Origin: Sutcliffiella horikoshii
Lineage (GTDB): Bacteria > Bacillota > Bacilli > Bacillales > Bacillaceae_I
Direction: 5' to 3'
Length of the DNA: 64,000 nucleotides
Assembly (NCBI RefSeq): GCF_002157855.1
Contig: NZ_CP020880.1
Location: 2,232,001-2,296,000, forward strand
This document shows, piece after piece, positions 61,516 through 64,000 of the stretch. Position 1 is the stretch's first letter. Every line of letters starts with the position of its first letter. A program made the translations under genes and the position numbers. The notes beneath the pieces were generated by a model. It saw only the letters and a program-made list of their open reading frames with translations. It ran no database searches and was not told the DNA's origin.

Positions 61516-62514
61516 TTATTTTTCATCATAGAATTCTGCAAACTCAGTCCAAGCATCTTGCACTTCCAAGCCCTGAGCTTCCGCAGCTTCTGTGTTGATT
61601 GTTAACTTCAAGCTTTGTGGGTAGGATACTGGAATTTCTGAAGGATCTTTTTCCCCTTTAAGAACTTGAACTGCCATTAAGCCAGTTTCATAACCTAAGT
61701 CGTAATAGTTAAATCCACTTGCCGCAACTGCTCCAGCTTCCATGGAATCAAGGTCTCCTGCAAACAAAGGAATCTTTTCATTCGTTGCAATTGTAATGAG
61801 TGATTGTATAGCTGAAACAACAGTGTTATCTGTAGGCATATAGATAGCATCTACTCTTCCAATTAATGATTCTGCAGCCTGTTGAACTTCTGCTGAAGTA
61901 GAAACCGATGCTTCTACTAAAGTTCCGCCTTTTTCTTCAACAAGACTTTTCACTGTTTCGACCTGTACAACGGAGTTTTGTTCTCCAGTATTATAGATAA
62001 CTCCGATATTTTTCGCGCCAAGCTCGTCTACCATGAAATTGATCGTAGTGGCAATGGCATCAGGATGTGTATCTGAAGTACCTGTGATGTTTTCACCTGG
62101 CTTATCAAAAGATTCTACAAGTTCTGCACCAACAGGGTCGGTTACAGATGTAAAAATGATAGGAATATCTTTTGTCGCCTGCAAAGCACTTTGCGCACTT
62201 GGAGTGGAGTTAGCAAAGATCATGTCCACTTCATCTGCTACAAACTTGTCTGCAATCGGTTTATTGTTATTTGGATCTCCTTGAGCATTTTGAACATCAA
62301 ATTTGACATTCTCGCCTTCTTTGTAGCCATTGTCTTCTAGTGCCTTCTTGAACCCTTCAAATGCAGCATCCAATGAAGGGTGCTCAGCGATTTGAGTCAC
62401 ACCAACAACCACTGTATCCTCTGCATCCCCACCTGTTGAATCGGAACTACAGCCCACTAGCAAGGCTGCACATGCCATACTTGCCAAAATAGATTTCATC
62501 TTGAACTTTTTCAT
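61516..62514 (-). CDS. ABC substrate-binding lipoprotein (TrpX-like, pfam04392)
   Basis: A 332-residue lipoprotein. Lipobox ALLVGC (residues about 17-22), then a periplasmic-binding-protein fold: VVGVTQIAEHPSLDAAFEGF (about 35-54, split by a strand end), FANSTPSAQSALQAT, IIFTSVTDPVGAELV, GVIYNTGEQNSV and IYMPTDNTVVSAI. The family includes streptococcal TrpX, which binds aromatic amino acids, and that fits the neighbouring Phe/Tyr catabolic locus; other members bind different ligands. First gene of the importer operon; a promoter and a cre-like site lie upstream. AAGGGGG precedes the ATG by 7 nt. Confidence 0.9.
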   Translation of the reverse strand: MKKFKMKSILASMACAALLVGCSSDSTGGDAEDTVVVGVTQIAEHPSLDAAFEGFKKALEDNGYKEGENVKFDVQNAQGDPNNNKPIADKFVADEVDMIFANSTPSAQSALQATKDIPIIFTSVTDPVGAELVESFDKPGENITGTSDTHPDAIATTINFMVDELGAKNIGVIYNTGEQNSVVQVETVKSLVEEKGGTLVEASVSTSAEVQQAAESLIGRVDAIYMPTDNTVVSAIQSLITIATNEKIPLFAGDLDSMEAGAVAASGFNYYDLGYETGLMAVQVLKGEKDPSEIPVSYPQSLKLTINTEAAEAQGLEVQDAWTEFAEFYDEK

Positions 62515-62565
62515 CCTTATCCCCCTTATATATGTTTATAAGCTACATAAAAATATGTAAGCTTT

Positions 62566-62579
62566 TGAAACCGTTTACA
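62566..62579 (-). promoter_or_regulatory. cre-like catabolite-response site
   Basis: TGTAAACGGTTTCA on the minus strand fits the CcpA consensus (TGWAANCGNTNNCA pattern). It lies about 45 nt downstream of the likely transcription start of the importer operon, a roadblock position. Confidence 0.6.
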
Positions 62580-62628
62580 TTATGTTGTTGTCTATGATGG
62601 ACAAAACGTTATTCGTTTTTTCAACGTT

Positions 62629-62658
62629 ATATTAACACCAATAAACAAATAGTGTCAA
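62629..62658 (-). promoter_or_regulatory. Sigma-A-type promoter of the ABC importer operon
   Basis: TTGACA (62653-62658) and TAATAT (62629-62634), 18-nt spacing, on the minus strand. Just downstream AACGTT occurs twice (ATAACGTTG and TAACGTTTTG). Confidence 0.65.
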
Positions 62659-62739
62659 TATATTCGAAAAATTTAAATAAATTTACTATTTTACAATAAA
62701 TACGCCATTTTCCCCTAAAATCCTTTTTCTTTTTGTAAA

Positions 62740-62776
62740 TAAAAAAGAAACCTCTAAAAGGATAAGAGGTTTCCTG
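62740..62776 (-). terminator. Terminator of the FabK/nitronate monooxygenase-like gene
   Basis: GAAACCTCT/AGAGGTTTC with a 9-nt loop and TTTTTT on the minus strand. Confidence 0.92.
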
Positions 62777-62780
62777 TTAC

Positions 62781-63728
62781 TTAGAATTGTGCCATCGCTT
62801 TATGAAGTTGCTCTTTTGCTTCTGTAACCATTTGCTCAAGTAGTTCCCTTACACTCGGGATCGTTTTGATGATACTTGATATTTGACCGCCGTTAATAAA
62901 ACCTTGCTCCAACTCACCCTTTACTGCCCCTTTGATATGATGTTCCTCCGTAGTCAATAAATTAAACTCCTCAAGCGTTATCCCTTCTTGTTCTTTTTTT
63001 AGAAGTAGGTCAGCATATGGAGTTCGGATGACCCTTCTTACTCTCCCAACAGTTCTACCAACAATGACAGTTCCTTGATCATCAGCCTCCAAGATAGAGT
63101 TCTTGTAATGACTGTGAAAAGGTGCTTCTTTTGTTGCAATTAATCTTGTTCCCATCTGCACTCCAGAGGCACCAAGGGCGATCGCTGCGGCGAGACCTTT
63201 TCCATTCCCGATTCCCCCAGCTGCGACAACAGGAATGGACACCGCCTCAACCACTTGTGGAATCAATGTCATAGTCGTTGTTTCAAGATTTGAATTGATG
63301 CCGGCAGCTTCATATCCTTCTGCCACAATAATATCAGCTCCGGCATTTTCTGCTTTTATTGCCTGCTTAGGTGAAGCCACCACACAAATGACCGTAATTC
63401 CGTGTTCTTTTAGCTTAGGAATAAATGGAGCGGGGTTCCCTGCTGAAAGGGACACCACCTGGACCTGATGCTTAATAATGAGCTTCAGAACTTCTTTTGT
63501 ATAAGGAGAAACCGACAACGCGACATTCACTGCAAAAGGTTTATCTGTAAGGTTTTTCGTTTGTTTAATGATTTCTTCCACTTCTTCTGGCTTCATCGTT
63601 CCTGCCCCTATAGTACCAAGTCCTCCTGCATTAGAGACCGCTGCAGTTAATGGCGCATTACTGATATTTCCCATTCCGCCTTGAATGATAGGAAAGTTTA
63701 TTTTTAGAATTTCTCGTAGTTTATTCAT
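62781..63728 (-). CDS. Nitronate monooxygenase / FabK-like flavoprotein
   Basis: A 315-residue TIM-barrel FMN protein of the 2-nitropropane dioxygenase/FabK family. PIIQGGMGNIS (about 13-23), NVALSVSPYT, VVAAGGIGNGKGLAAAIALGASGVQMGTRL (about 168-197, FMN phosphate loop) and FHSHYKNSILEA are typical. The usual catalytic His segment (EAGGHxG) reads EGYEAAGINSNLETTT, with no histidine, so neither nitronate oxidation nor enoyl-ACP reduction by the standard mechanism is assured. I chose the ATG at 63728 (GGGGTG 9 nt upstream); a TTG directly before it is the alternative. Confidence 0.85.
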   Translation of the reverse strand: MNKLREILKINFPIIQGGMGNISNAPLTAAVSNAGGLGTIGAGTMKPEEVEEIIKQTKNLTDKPFAVNVALSVSPYTKEVLKLIIKHQVQVVSLSAGNPAPFIPKLKEHGITVICVVASPKQAIKAENAGADIIVAEGYEAAGINSNLETTTMTLIPQVVEAVSIPVVAAGGIGNGKGLAAAIALGASGVQMGTRLIATKEAPFHSHYKNSILEADDQGTVIVGRTVGRVRRVIRTPYADLLLKKEQEGITLEEFNLLTTEEHHIKGAVKGELEQGFINGGQISSIIKTIPSVRELLEQMVTEAKEQLHKAMAQF

Positions 63729-63807
63729 CAATTATTTCACCCCTCGTAAAAATAATGTTATACTAATTTTAATATTTAGACAATAACATTTGGGGAGTGA
63801 GTGATGA

Positions 63808-64000
63808 ATGATTTATCCTTTTGGTGGGAAGAAACCGCAGCTTCATGATTCAGTATTTGTAGCACCGGGCGCGCGAATTATCGGTGACGTTACAATTGGG
63901 GAAGAATCAACTGTTTGGTTCAACGCCGTTCTTCGGGGTGATGAAGGACCAATAACCATTGGAAAAAGATGCAGCATCCAAGATAACGTAACTGCTCATT
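63808..64000 (+). CDS. Gamma-carbonic anhydrase-like protein, N-terminal part
   Basis: The first 64 residues of a left-handed beta-helix hexapeptide-repeat protein; the gene runs off the window. MIYPFGGKKPQLHDSVFVAP, then GARIIGDVTIGEESTVWFNAVLRGDE and SIQDNVTAH match the gamma-carbonic anhydrase family (YtoA/YrdA type), with the conserved WFNAVLRGD. The first zinc-ligand histidine would be the TAH at the very edge. GGGGAG lies 10 nt before the ATG. Divergent from the FabK-like gene. Confidence 0.9.
   Translation, partial: MIYPFGGKKPQLHDSVFVAPGARIIGDVTIGEESTVWFNAVLRGDEGPITIGKRCSIQDNVTAH

Overview
The window is a low-GC Firmicute chromosome segment, almost certainly from the Bacillaceae. Evidence: strong GGAGG-type ribosome sites, frequent TTG and GTG starts, many rho-independent terminators, and close look-alikes of Bacillus subtilis proteins (YkpA, YplQ, YkvS, YkvT, XpaC/YaaN, YojN/YojO, YusW). 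I cannot fix the genus. No rRNA, tRNA, intact transposon, prophage or CRISPR array was seen. About three quarters of the genes are on the minus strand.

Layout. 1-13.2 kb: a 52-bp tandem repeat array, then housekeeping and envelope genes (DUF3231 protein, cupredoxin, ABC-F ATPase, AI-2E-type permease, hemolysin III, phospholipase D-like protein, GSDH-type lipoprotein, LysM/SleB-type hydrolase, YhcN-type lipoprotein). 13.2-25.9 kb: one minus-strand cobalamin operon of 13 overlapping genes behind a cobalamin riboswitch and leader terminator. It combines corrinoid uptake (btuF, btuC, and a btuD-cbiZ fusion), amidation (cbiA, cobQ), adenosylation (cobO), aminopropanol attachment (cobD, cbiB) and nucleotide loop assembly (cobT, cobU, cobS, cobC). 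26-32 kb: an AT-rich zone of decay with five broken genes (an unrecognised protein, a DUF421 protein with one nonsense codon, a beheaded isochorismatase, a Nudix tail, an internally deleted MFS pump) among small intact genes. 32-47 kb: flavin oxidoreductase with Rrf2 regulator, xpaC/telA, gabD, an MFS transporter, a second repeat array, a PAP2 phosphatase, the yojN/yojO AAA-VWA pair, a TerC exporter behind a yybP-ykoY (Mn) riboswitch, a MATE pump and a CAP-domain protein.

47.3-59 kb: a phenylalanine/tyrosine catabolic locus in two transcription units. The upstream unit is a hot-dog thioesterase, phenylalanine dehydrogenase and a complete 2-oxoacid dehydrogenase complex (E1a, E1b, E2, E3). The downstream unit is 4-hydroxyphenylpyruvate dioxygenase, an aminotransferase, a flavin reductase-like protein, fumarylacetoacetase-like hydrolase and homogentisate dioxygenase. 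A third 52-bp repeat array follows, then a TrpX-type ABC importer (ATPase, permease, lipoprotein) with a cre-like site. This importer may supply aromatic amino acids to the locus. The window closes with a FabK/nitronate monooxygenase-like protein and the start of a gamma-carbonic-anhydrase-like gene.

The least explained structure is the family of 52-bp repeats (7, 3 and 7 units at 47-410, 38553-38735 and 59232-59595). All three arrays have the same orientation and each lies just beyond the terminator of a minus-strand gene. Two share a degenerate end sequence.
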